Source: Kitasatospora kifunensis (GTDB lineage Bacteria; Actinomycetota; Actinomycetes; Streptomycetales; Streptomycetaceae). Taken from it: a stretch of DNA of 64,000 nt. Shown here piece after piece: positions 57,217 through 64,000 of the stretch. Made by a program: the position numbers and the translations under genes. Where the stretch lies: the NCBI RefSeq assembly GCF_014203855.1, contig NZ_JACHJV010000001.1, forward strand, positions 62,001 to 126,000. Direction: 5' to 3'. Numbering within the stretch: position 1 is the stretch's first letter; every line of letters starts with the position of its first letter. Under the pieces are notes generated by a model. It saw only the letters and a list, made by a program, of their open reading frames with translations, was not told the DNA's origin and made no database searches.

Positions 57217-59484
57217 GTGGTGGATCAGCCGGCCGAACGCGTGATCTCGGCCCTGGCGGGCCCCCTGGTCGAAGCCCTCCCGAGCGCCCAGGGGGCTCGC
57301 GAGACGCACAGCCCGGTGAGCGCCCACGGCTGCTGGTACCCCTCGGCGGACCCCACCGGCGGGCAGGTGGCCTTCATCTGCAACCGGGGCGGCGTACCGC
57401 AGCTGTGGGCGGGGCCGGCGGGCAGCGACGACGTGCACCTGCTGGATACCGGGCCCGACCCGGTCATCGAGGTCTCCTGGTCCCCTGACGGCCGGTGGAT
57501 CGCCTACACCACCGCGCCCGGCGGTGGCGAGCTCACCCGGGTGCTCTGCGTGCGCCCCGACGGCAGCGACCGCCGGGTGCTGGCCGGTGCCGCGCCGGGC
57601 AGCACCGCCTACCTCGGCCGCTGGACCCGCGACGGTTCGGCCATCGCCGTCACCGCCACCGACCCGCCGCCCGGCCTGCTCGCCACGGAACACGGTGACT
57701 CCTGGCATCCCACCGAACCGCACCCGGCAGCGCATCCGGGCGAGTGGACCAGAGGCGAGCTGAGCAGGGGCGAGTGGACCGGAGGCGACGGACACCCCGT
57801 GCTGCTCGGTGGCGCCCACCACAGCGAGGTCGGGGCCGGGGCGCGGGGACCGCTGTCCGGCAGCTCGGCGCCGCCCGCGACGGCGCTGCGCCCACCCAGG
57901 CCCAGCCCCTACGGTCCCGCCCCCGAGCCGCACCTCACCGGTGGCGGCCTGGCCGTGTACCTGGCCGATCCGGCCGGCGTACGGCCACCCGAACTGCTCG
58001 CCACCGAACCCGCCGGCGCCACCCTGCGGATGTGCGACATCAGCCCGGACGGCCAGCTCGTGCTGCTGCTGCGCGGGCCGCGTGGCGCGCGTGAGGCCGT
58101 GGTGCTGCGGACCAACACCTGCGAGACGGCCTGCACGGTGCCGGTGGCCGACGGCGATCCCTGGATCGGCCGGTTCTCCCCCAGCGGCCGGACGCTGTAT
58201 CTGCGCAGTGACGCCGACCGCGAGTTCGCGGCCCTGGTCACCGCCGAACTCGCACCGGACGGCAGCTGTCTGCGTCGCCTGGTGACCGCTCAACGGGACG
58301 ACGCCGACCTGGAGTTGCTCGCGGTCCACGACGACGGCCGCAGCGCCGTCCTGGCCTGGAACAGGCGCGGCCGCAGCGAGTTGGAGACCATCGCGCTGCC
58401 CACCGCACCGCGGGTGAACGGCGCCGGGGACGACGGGCACCGCGCGACCTTGCTCGAACTCCGCTCGCCCGCCCTGTCCTTGCCGGTCTCCCTACCCCTC
58501 TCCCTGCCTCTCTCCCTGCCCCTGCCGCTCCCGCTCCCCCACGAGGTGGTGACCCGGATCAGCCCGGCCGGTCCGCGCGGGCTGGTGCTGGCCGTGTCCG
58601 GGTCCCTTCGCCGCCCCGGCGTCTGGCACGCGCCCGACAACGCGGCGCCCGTCCGTACGCCGTGGTCCTCGCGCGACGAGGACGCCGTCGCCCCCGGCCG
58701 CCCGCCGGTGCGCCCCGAGCACCTACGACTACCGGCCCGCGACGGACTGGAGTTGGGCGGCTGGCACTACCGCGCCCCCGACCACGGCGCCGGCCGCCAG
58801 GCGCCGTGCGTCATCCACCTGCACGGCGGGCCGGAGGAGCAGGAACGACCGGTCTTCGATCCGCTCTACCACGAGCTGCTCGGCCGCGGCCTGGACGTCT
58901 TCGCACCCGACGTGCGCGGCTCGCTGGGCGCGGGCCGCTCCTTCGTGAACGCCGACCTCGGAGCCGGGCGGTTCGCGGCGATCAACGACGTCGCGGACTG
59001 CGCGACGCACCTGATCACGGCCGGACTCGCCGACCCGCGACGGCTGGCCGTGATGGGACGCTCCTACGGCGGCTACCTCACGCTCGCCTCCCTGGTCTGG
59101 CACCCGGAACTGTTCTGCACCGGCGTCTCGGTGTGCGGCATGTCGGACTTCCTGACCTTCTTCGCCGGCACCGAGCCGTGGATCGCCCGATCGGCGGCCG
59201 CCAAGTACGGCCACCCCGAACGCGACCGGGACCTGCTGCACGCGCTCTCCCCCATGAGCCGCATCGACGCGCTCCAGGTACCGCTGCTGGCCGTCCACGG
59301 TGAACACGACACCAACGTCCCGTTCGGCGAGTCCGAGCAGATGGTCAAGGCCGCCCGCCAGCGCGGGATCCCCGCCGAACTGCTGGCTCTGCCCAACGAG
59401 GGCCATGACTTCATGCGCACCCGCAACCGGGTGCTGTTCCGCCGCACCGCGGCTTCCTGGCTCGAACGGCACCTGGCCGGCTGA
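57217..59484 (+). CDS. S9 family (prolyl oligopeptidase-like) serine peptidase
   Basis: A protein of 755 residues. An N-terminal beta-propeller is marked by WD40-like repeats such as VSWSPDGRWIAY and WTRDGSAIAV. The C-terminal alpha/beta hydrolase (about 500-755) has HLHGGPEEQ, the nucleophile GRSYGGYL (Ser about 616), Asp in HGEHDTNVP and His in EGHDFM. Two low-complexity insertions lie in the propeller: GEWTRGELSRGEWTGG and SLPLSLPLSLPLPLPLP. GTG at 57217 has GGAGGGG. Position after the amidotransferase fits a peptidase that degrades the amidated peptide, as in NAGGN loci (inference). Confidence 0.9.
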   Translation: MVDQPAERVISALAGPLVEALPSAQGARETHSPVSAHGCWYPSADPTGGQVAFICNRGGVPQLWAGPAGSDDVHLLDTGPDPVIEVSWSPDGRWIAYTTAPGGGELTRVLCVRPDGSDRRVLAGAAPGSTAYLGRWTRDGSAIAVTATDPPPGLLATEHGDSWHPTEPHPAAHPGEWTRGELSRGEWTGGDGHPVLLGGAHHSEVGAGARGPLSGSSAPPATALRPPRPSPYGPAPEPHLTGGGLAVYLADPAGVRPPELLATEPAGATLRMCDISPDGQLVLLLRGPRGAREAVVLRTNTCETACTVPVADGDPWIGRFSPSGRTLYLRSDADREFAALVTAELAPDGSCLRRLVTAQRDDADLELLAVHDDGRSAVLAWNRRGRSELETIALPTAPRVNGAGDDGHRATLLELRSPALSLPVSLPLSLPLSLPLPLPLPHEVVTRISPAGPRGLVLAVSGSLRRPGVWHAPDNAAPVRTPWSSRDEDAVAPGRPPVRPEHLRLPARDGLELGGWHYRAPDHGAGRQAPCVIHLHGGPEEQERPVFDPLYHELLGRGLDVFAPDVRGSLGAGRSFVNADLGAGRFAAINDVADCATHLITAGLADPRRLAVMGRSYGGYLTLASLVWHPELFCTGVSVCGMSDFLTFFAGTEPWIARSAAAKYGHPERDRDLLHALSPMSRIDALQVPLLAVHGEHDTNVPFGESEQMVKAARQRGIPAELLALPNEGHDFMRTRNRVLFRRTAASWLERHLAG

Positions 59485-59516
59485 ACGGCACCGAGCGGCC
59501 GGGGTGTCCCGGCTCG

Positions 59517-60107
59517 CTATCCGGCCGCGTCGTCGCTGCGGGTCTCCTCCTCCTGCGCGATGCGTTCCAGGGCCGGGTTCGCCAGCCGCACGTAGTCCCG
59601 GGTGTCCAGGGCCAGCGAGCGGTCGAGTTCGGCGGCGTTGAAGAACATCTCCCGGTGGTCGAGCAGGGACGGATCCACCACCAGCTCAAGGGCCGGGTCG
59701 AAGGAGAACGGGATGATCGATCCGCTGACGCAGCGCGACAGCCGCTCGGCGGTCTCCCGATCGGCGAAGGCCGCTCGCCGGGCGCCCCACAGCTCTCTGA
59801 TGCGTTCCAGGTCGACCTTCCGGTCGCCCGGAACCACGGCGAGGACATAGCGCGACGTCTTCTTGGTCACGCTGACCCGCACCACGATGCACTTGGCCGC
59901 CTGGCGCACCGAGTGGCCGCGCAGCGCGCTGGCCAGGTCGGTCCGGCCCTCAGGAGGGTGCTCGATGCTCCGGTAGCGGGCCCGGCCACCGTCGAGCAGT
60001 GCGGTCAACCGCACCGCTGTCGGGGCGGCTTCGGTCTCCTGGTCGACTGCCCGTACGTTCGCTGGTGCCCGTCTGTCCGCTGCCACTGATACGTCCGAAA
60101 TCGACAT
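59517..60107 (-). CDS. YbaK/EbsC-type aminoacyl-tRNA deacylase domain protein
   Basis: A protein of 196 residues with the YbaK/ProX fold: RYRSIEHPPEGRT (substrate loop), AAKCIVVRVSVTKKTSRYVLAVVPGDRKVD (conserved Lys core) and VSGSIIPFSFDPALELVVDPSLL. Members hydrolyse mischarged aminoacyl-tRNAs such as Cys- or Ala-tRNA(Pro), or in biosynthetic settings other thio- or amino esters. The ATG at 60107 has GGAG upstream. It is convergent with the S9 peptidase. A stand-alone editing role is likely; a link to the ligase/amidotransferase operon is only positional. Confidence 0.85.
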   Translation of the reverse strand: MSISDVSVAADRRAPANVRAVDQETEAAPTAVRLTALLDGGRARYRSIEHPPEGRTDLASALRGHSVRQAAKCIVVRVSVTKKTSRYVLAVVPGDRKVDLERIRELWGARRAAFADRETAERLSRCVSGSIIPFSFDPALELVVDPSLLDHREMFFNAAELDRSLALDTRDYVRLANPALERIAQEEETRSDDAAG

Positions 60108-60424
60108 GGTTCTCTCCCCAGCGTGAGTACTTGGAACCGTCCCGGAAGCCGGCACCGTGAAGTCCCGGGATTTCCGGGATCCTGAGGGGCGAACAGCGAG
60201 ACGGTGATACCGCGTCAGGGGTCCTGCGGCCGAGATGCGCTGCCTGTGGGATGACCACGACGGCTTGGGGGCCGGACTGTCCCTGGTGACTCCACCACAC
60301 GATCTCGAATCACTGTCTGGCATCAGCGCAGGTCCGTCAATTGTCTGCCTCAAGAAATGAGTTGGTAACAATTGAAGACAGGGTGCATGTGTTGGGCAGG
60401 GCCAACCGACTGGCCTGAGGCCGG
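60108..60424. other. Intergenic region upstream of the YbaK gene
   Basis: About 320 bp without a gene. It contains CCGGGATTTCCGGGAT (about 60165-60180), a short direct repeat, and CAATTGT (60338-60344) with its complement ACAATTG (60368-60374) about 50 nt after the FkbM methyltransferase stop. It presumably carries the YbaK promoter and the end of the methyltransferase transcript. Confidence 0.4.
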
Positions 60425-61246
60425 TCAGGCCCTCCCCGGCAACGGAAGCGGTCGGGTCGTGAAGAGGTAGTTGCGGCAGTCGTCCGTGACCTCTGCCACG
60501 GGTTCCCAACTCGGACCCTGCCAGCGGTACATGGTGTATCCGAGGGTGATGGTGAGGCTGTGGACGAGGTTGGCGGAGGCCTTTCCGTCCTTGGCCGGCC
60601 GACGGTCCTCGATCCCCAGGAGGAGTGCGGGCCGGTCTCGCAGCAGCGTGTCGAAGGCGCCGAAGAGCGCGGCGGCCTCACCTCCGTCGACCTCGGCCTT
60701 GATGAAGTCGACCTTCTCCAGGCCCGCTTGGCGACAGAGGTCGTCCACGGTCCGCACCGGGGTGGCGGCCGGTCGGGCGGCCAGGAAGTCGACGTCCGGG
60801 CCTGGGTCCAAGGCGCCCTCGGTGAGATGGGTGCACCCGTCGACGGGCGGCGTGCGCCGTCGGGGCAGGCTCATGGTGCCGGAGCGCGTCCGGTCCCCGA
60901 GGGCGGTGCGGTGCACGGTGACGTTGCGGCAGCCGAGCAGGGCACTGACCACGGTCAGCCATCGGGCGGGCCGGTACAGCGGCTCCACGCTGTGCACCCG
61001 GCCGCCGGGACCGGCGATCGCGGACAGGCTCCAGGTGTAGAGGCCGTACTCGGCACCGAGGTCCAGGCAGACCGCTCCGGGACGCACCAGCGGGCGCAGG
61101 CCCGCCGCCTCCCGGTCCACGAAGGGCCATCGCTCGGCCGCCCAGCGCAGCACGAGGGCCACGCAGGTGATGCGAACTCCCGAGTGGCGGCGGCGGCCGT
61201 CGGGGCGCGGCAGTTGCCCGCCCGGGTGTGTCGAGCTGTCGTTCAT
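60425..61246 (-). CDS. FkbM-family methyltransferase
   Basis: A protein of 273 residues. CLDLGAEYGLYTWSL (about 67-81) is motif I, VHSVEPLYRPARWL motif II, and EKVDFIKAEVDGGEAAALFG the FkbM core motif with its conserved KxxVxGxE-like segment. FkbM enzymes methylate hydroxyl groups of sugars, polyketides or peptides using SAM. ATG at 61246 has GGAAGG at 6 nt. It lies between the YbaK gene and a two-component system on the same strand, with no obvious operon partner. Substrate unknown. Confidence 0.85.
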   Translation of the reverse strand: MNDSSTHPGGQLPRPDGRRRHSGVRITCVALVLRWAAERWPFVDREAAGLRPLVRPGAVCLDLGAEYGLYTWSLSAIAGPGGRVHSVEPLYRPARWLTVVSALLGCRNVTVHRTALGDRTRSGTMSLPRRRTPPVDGCTHLTEGALDPGPDVDFLAARPAATPVRTVDDLCRQAGLEKVDFIKAEVDGGEAAALFGAFDTLLRDRPALLLGIEDRRPAKDGKASANLVHSLTITLGYTMYRWQGPSWEPVAEVTDDCRNYLFTTRPLPLPGRA

Positions 61247-61431
61247 CGGCGACCTTCCACAAGCCGTTGGTCCAGGAAGAGGCCGGCTGCGGGCTCCTGG
61301 ACCAGGCGGAGCGACGCCCCGGGCAGCGCGAATCACCCGCGCGCCGGCGTCGGCGCCGCGCACGCTCCCACGGGCGACCTGAAGGCAGGAACGAGGCCAG
61401 GTGCGGGCGAGGTTCAGACGCCCCGAAGCGG

Positions 61432-62241
61432 CTACTCGGTTCCGCCCGGGGCGATCAGTCCCGACTCGTAGGCGAGGACGACGGCTTGGGCGCGGTCGCG
61501 CAGGGTGAGCTTGGCGAAGATGCGGGCGACGTGGGTCTTCACGGTGGCCTCGCTCAGGACCAGCCGCCGCGCCAGCTCGGTGTTGGAAAGACCCCGTCCC
61601 AGCAGGGTCAGGACCTCCAGCTCACGGGGCGTCAGCACGTCCAGCTCGCGCGCGGCGCCCGAGCGCCGAGCGGCTGTGTCGGGCTTCTGCTCCTGCCCGG
61701 TGCCCGGCCTGGGGTCGCCTGCGGCGAACCGCTCGACCAGCCGCCTGGTGATCGAGGGCGCGAGGAGGGCATCGCCGGTGTCGACCAGGCGGACGGCGGC
61801 GGCCAGGTGCGCGGCGGTGACGTCCTTGAGCAGGAAGCCACTGGCGCCGATGGCCAGCGCGGAGTAGACGTAGTGGTCGAGGTCGAAGGTGGTCAGCATG
61901 ATCACCCGGCAGTCCGGCAGCTGCTCCAGGATGCGCCGGGCTGCCTCCAGGCCGTCCATGTTCGGCATCCGGATGTCCAGGAGCACGACGTCCGGCCGCA
62001 GGCTGAGGGCAGCGGCGACGGCCTCGGCTCCGTCGGCGGCCTCGCCGACCACCTCGATTCCGCGCGCGGTGAGGATCATCCGGAAACCGGCCCGGATCAG
62101 CGCCTGGTCATCGGCGATCAGGACCCGCACGGCGGGCTCGGTGCTGACAGCCGCCGACCCGGCCGCCGCGTGCGGGTGGTCGTTGCCGTTCTCGCCCGTA
62201 ACGGCGAAACGGTCGCTGGTGGTTGGCTCTGTATTCGTCAT
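61432..62241 (-). CDS. NarL/LuxR-type response regulator
   Basis: A protein of 269 residues with an unusual N-terminal extension of about 37 residues before RVLIADDQALIRAGF. The receiver has the Asp pair at the start, the phospho-acceptor in VVLLDIRMPNMDG (about 89) and the Lys in FLLKDVT. The DNA-binding half is LTPRELEVLTLLGRGLSNTELARRL. Its start overlaps the sensor kinase stop by 4 nt (ATGA), so the two are translationally coupled. Regulated genes are not known; the ABC exporter beyond the kinase is divergent and a plausible target. Confidence 0.9.
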   Translation of the reverse strand: MTNTEPTTSDRFAVTGENGNDHPHAAAGSAAVSTEPAVRVLIADDQALIRAGFRMILTARGIEVVGEAADGAEAVAAALSLRPDVVLLDIRMPNMDGLEAARRILEQLPDCRVIMLTTFDLDHYVYSALAIGASGFLLKDVTAAHLAAAVRLVDTGDALLAPSITRRLVERFAAGDPRPGTGQEQKPDTAARRSGAARELDVLTPRELEVLTLLGRGLSNTELARRLVLSEATVKTHVARIFAKLTLRDRAQAVVLAYESGLIAPGGTE

Positions 62242-63077
62242 GGCTTGTCCAACGGTATACGCGCCCGGACCCGGAACCCGCCGCCGAGCCGGCGCCGCGC
62301 GTCGAGATCGCCACCGTAGACGGCGACCCGCTCGCGCAGGCCCAGCAGGCCGTGCCCCGGCCCGTACCCCTGCTCCGAGACCGGCTTCCTGGGTGCCGGC
62401 GAGCCACCGGACAGGACGCTGGGCCCACTGTTCAGCACCTCCACCCGCAGGTAGTGATCCGTGTAGCGAACCGTCACCTCGGCCTTGCCCCCGTCGCCGT
62501 GCTTGAGCGCGTTGGTGAGCGCCTCCTGCACGATCCGGTACGCCGTCAGGTCGATGCCGGCCGGCAGCGGACGGGGCTCGCCGGCGATCCGCACCTCGAC
62601 GGGCAGGCCGGCGAAGGCGATCCGGTCGACCAGCGGACCGAGCCCGCCCAGACTCGGCTGGGGCGAGAGATCGGCCTGCCCCTGCTCCTCCTCGCCGCTC
62701 TGCGAGGGCGCCAACAGGCCGAGCAGATGGCGCAGTTCGGTCATCGCGTCACGACCGGCGCCCTCGACCGCCAGCATCGCGGCGGCGGCCTCACCCGGCA
62801 TCGTGGTGAGCACTTCGCGGGCGGCGCTCGCCTGGACCACCATGAGGCTCACGTTGTGGCTCACGATGTCGTGCAACTCCGCCGCGATCCTCGCGCGTTC
62901 GGCGTCGACGGCGACCTGGGCGGCGCTCTCGCGCTCCCGCTCCAGGAGCCGACTGCGATCCTCCAGCGCCCTGCGGTGCAGGCGTCGCACCCACAGGAGC
63001 GCCACCCCCAGCCACCCGGCGATAATGCATGCCGCTGTCAGAGCGACGATCAACCAGCTCGTCCCGGATTCCCACAC
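62238..63077 (-). CDS. Sensor histidine kinase (NarX/DesK-like)
   Basis: A protein of 279 residues. One N-terminal transmembrane segment (WLIVALTAACIIAGWLGVALLWV, about 8-30), a dimerisation/His domain AAELHDIVSHNVSLMVV (phospho-accepting His about 69), and an ATPase half with YRIVQEALTNALKHG (N box) and GPGHGLLGLRERVAVYGG (G boxes). The lack of a large extracellular domain suggests membrane or intramembrane sensing. GTG at 63077 follows AGGA. It forms a coupled pair with the response regulator. Confidence 0.9.
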   Translation of the reverse strand: MWESGTSWLIVALTAACIIAGWLGVALLWVRRLHRRALEDRSRLLERERESAAQVAVDAERARIAAELHDIVSHNVSLMVVQASAAREVLTTMPGEAAAAMLAVEGAGRDAMTELRHLLGLLAPSQSGEEEQGQADLSPQPSLGGLGPLVDRIAFAGLPVEVRIAGEPRPLPAGIDLTAYRIVQEALTNALKHGDGGKAEVTVRYTDHYLRVEVLNSGPSVLSGGSPAPRKPVSEQGYGPGHGLLGLRERVAVYGGDLDARRRLGGGFRVRARIPLDKP

Positions 63078-63466
63078 GGGTCCTATTCTCGCAGCCCCGT
63101 TGCGCGATCCACGTCACTCTGCAGGTCCAGCTCCCTACATCCCTGGCATGACGCCGCTGCCCCGCTGCCCAGGTGTTCAACTGCGCCGAGGCGGCGGTTG
63201 AACGGGCGCGGCAGCCGCAGTTGGACAGCATTGATCGGTCTTGTCGCCCGATGACATCGTGGGGGCGGCGGAGCCGTGCCGTGGGACAGGCCCCAGGGCC
63301 TGCCCGACAGTTCGCGGCGGGCGCGCGGCGCCGGGCGGGCCGGGCCGCCGGCAGCCGAGACGGACCGTCACCACCTTCTGTTCTGTCCGGCGGTGCGTGA
63401 ACAGCGTCCCGGTCGGCCGAAGCCCGTCACACGACGCGGGAAGACACGAGAGCGAGGCAGGTTTCC
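63078..63466. other. Divergent intergenic region between the sensor kinase and the ABC exporter
   Basis: About 390 bp without a convincing gene. It contains the promoters of the two-component system (minus strand) and the ABC exporter (plus strand). The small ORFs seen here have no ribosome-binding sites and no recognisable product. I see no repeat or hairpin worth naming. Confidence 0.4.
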
Positions 63467-64000
63467 GTGACCAAGCAGGGCGGCCCCGGCAAGGGCCAGA
63501 AAGGTCTGCGGTTCGACGATGATTCGATCACCCGCCAGAAGGTCAAAAAAGGCACGCTGCGGCGGATCATCCCGTACGCCATGCGCTACCGCTGGCCGCT
63601 GGCCGTACTGCTGCTGACCACGGTCGTCGACGCGGTGATCACGGCCGCCAGCCCGCTGATCCTCAAGATGATCATCGATGACGGCATCCTGCCCCACAGG
63701 TTGGGGGTCGTGGTCTGGCTCTGCCTGGGGGTCGCCGGCCTGGCCCTGCTGGACGCGCTGGCCGTCTACGTCCAGACCTGGTGCTCGGGCCGGGTCGGCG
63801 AGGGGCTGGTCTACGATCTGCGCACCCAGGTGTTCAAGCACGTGCAGCAGCAGTCGCTCGCCTTCTTCACCCGCGCGCAGACCGGCGCACTCGTCAGCCG
63901 GCTCAACGCCGACGTCATCGGGGCCCGGCAGGCCGTGACGATCCTGCTGTCCCAGTCGGTGTCCACGATCATGACCCTGCTGCTCGTGCTCAGCGCCATG
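63467..64000 (+). CDS. ABC transporter, type I exporter fusion (partial, C-terminus beyond the window)
   Basis: The first 178 codons are present and the frame is open to the right edge. A basic N-terminus (TKQGGPGKGQKGLRFDDDSITRQ) leads into transmembrane helices WPLAVLLLTTVVDAVITAASPLIL and VVWLCLGVAGLALLDALAVYVQTW. LVYDLRTQVFKHVQQQSLAFFTRAQTGALVSRLNADV is the coupling-helix region of ABC_membrane domains in MsbA-type exporters. The ATPase half should follow outside the window. GTG at 63467 has GAGG upstream. It is divergent from the two-component system, which may regulate it (inference). Confidence 0.85.
   Translation, partial: MTKQGGPGKGQKGLRFDDDSITRQKVKKGTLRRIIPYAMRYRWPLAVLLLTTVVDAVITAASPLILKMIIDDGILPHRLGVVVWLCLGVAGLALLDALAVYVQTWCSGRVGEGLVYDLRTQVFKHVQQQSLAFFTRAQTGALVSRLNADVIGARQAVTILLSQSVSTIMTLLLVLSAM

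Noticed and set aside
60338..60374. CAATTGT/ACAATTG dyad as a terminator of the FkbM gene
   Set aside because: Only a 7-bp AT-rich stem with a 23-nt loop; too weak to call a terminator.
1..64000. CRISPR arrays, tRNA or rRNA genes, intact insertion sequences
   Set aside because: No spaced direct-repeat arrays with unique spacers, no cloverleaf-like intergenic segment and no transposase with a DDE-type core were recognised by eye. A tRNAscan or ISfinder search was not possible here.

Overview
The window is a very GC-rich actinobacterial chromosome segment, most likely Streptomyces or Kitasatospora. This rests on frequent GTG starts, GTGA/ATGA stop-start overlaps, a SARP/NB-ARC regulator, a DinB/DUF664 protein, an SPW-repeat protein and a dense set of secondary-metabolism genes. 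The exact species cannot be read from the sequence. No tRNA, rRNA, CRISPR array or intact insertion sequence was recognised.

Left edge (1-3.5 kb): a truncated LysR regulator diverges from a small glutamine-amidotransferase-like gene across a perfect inverted repeat. Then come an SPW membrane protein, a 34-bp palindromic terminator and a DMT-type permease. At 3.27 kb sits the first copy of a palindromic repeat family that recurs at 4.3, 35.7, 38.5, 38.65 and 41.6 kb.

NRPS gene cluster (about 4.5-35 kb; the SDR at 3.5 kb may belong): an ATP-grasp ligase and an MFS exporter face a radical-SAM KamA-type aminomutase. Four collinear NRPS genes follow (8.5-31.5 kb), then a second MFS exporter, an MbtH-like protein and a divergent SARP regulator. 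By domain count the line has eight carrier (T), seven condensation (C) and six adenylation (A) domains. The first T and one internal C-T unit have no A domain. There is no thioesterase, and the line ends in an epimerase-type domain whose active-site histidine is replaced. Specificity residues read by eye suggest Leu-like, Val-like, (no A), basic, basic, unassigned and Gly. The KamA enzyme may supply beta-lysine, possibly to one of the A-less carriers. An array of GTCCA repeats at helical-turn spacing in the kamA/NRPS promoter region is a candidate SARP operator.

Middle (35.9-41.6 kb): small resistance and regulation modules. These are a DinB-fold protein, an erythromycin-esterase-like gene divergent from an HTH regulator across a perfect operator-like palindrome, a methyltransferase, and a DHA2 MFS pump divergent from an ArsR-like regulator.

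Second candidate cluster (41.6-48.5 kb, minus strand): a Gfo/Idh/MocA oxidoreductase, flavin reductase, sugar-1-phosphate nucleotidyltransferase, zinc alcohol dehydrogenase, acyl-CoA-dehydrogenase-fold monooxygenase and MFS exporter. The product is unknown.

Right part (48.6-64 kb): a small HTH/coiled-coil protein, an M1 aminopeptidase, and a translationally coupled NDP-sugar dehydratase plus MurG-like glycosyltransferase. Divergent from these is an operon of a YbdK-type carboxylate-amine ligase, an AsnO-type amidotransferase and an S9 peptidase, which resembles N-acetylglutaminylglutamine-amide (NAGGN) loci but lacks the usual synthetase. A YbaK-type deacylase, an FkbM methyltransferase, a two-component system and the start of an ABC exporter complete the window.
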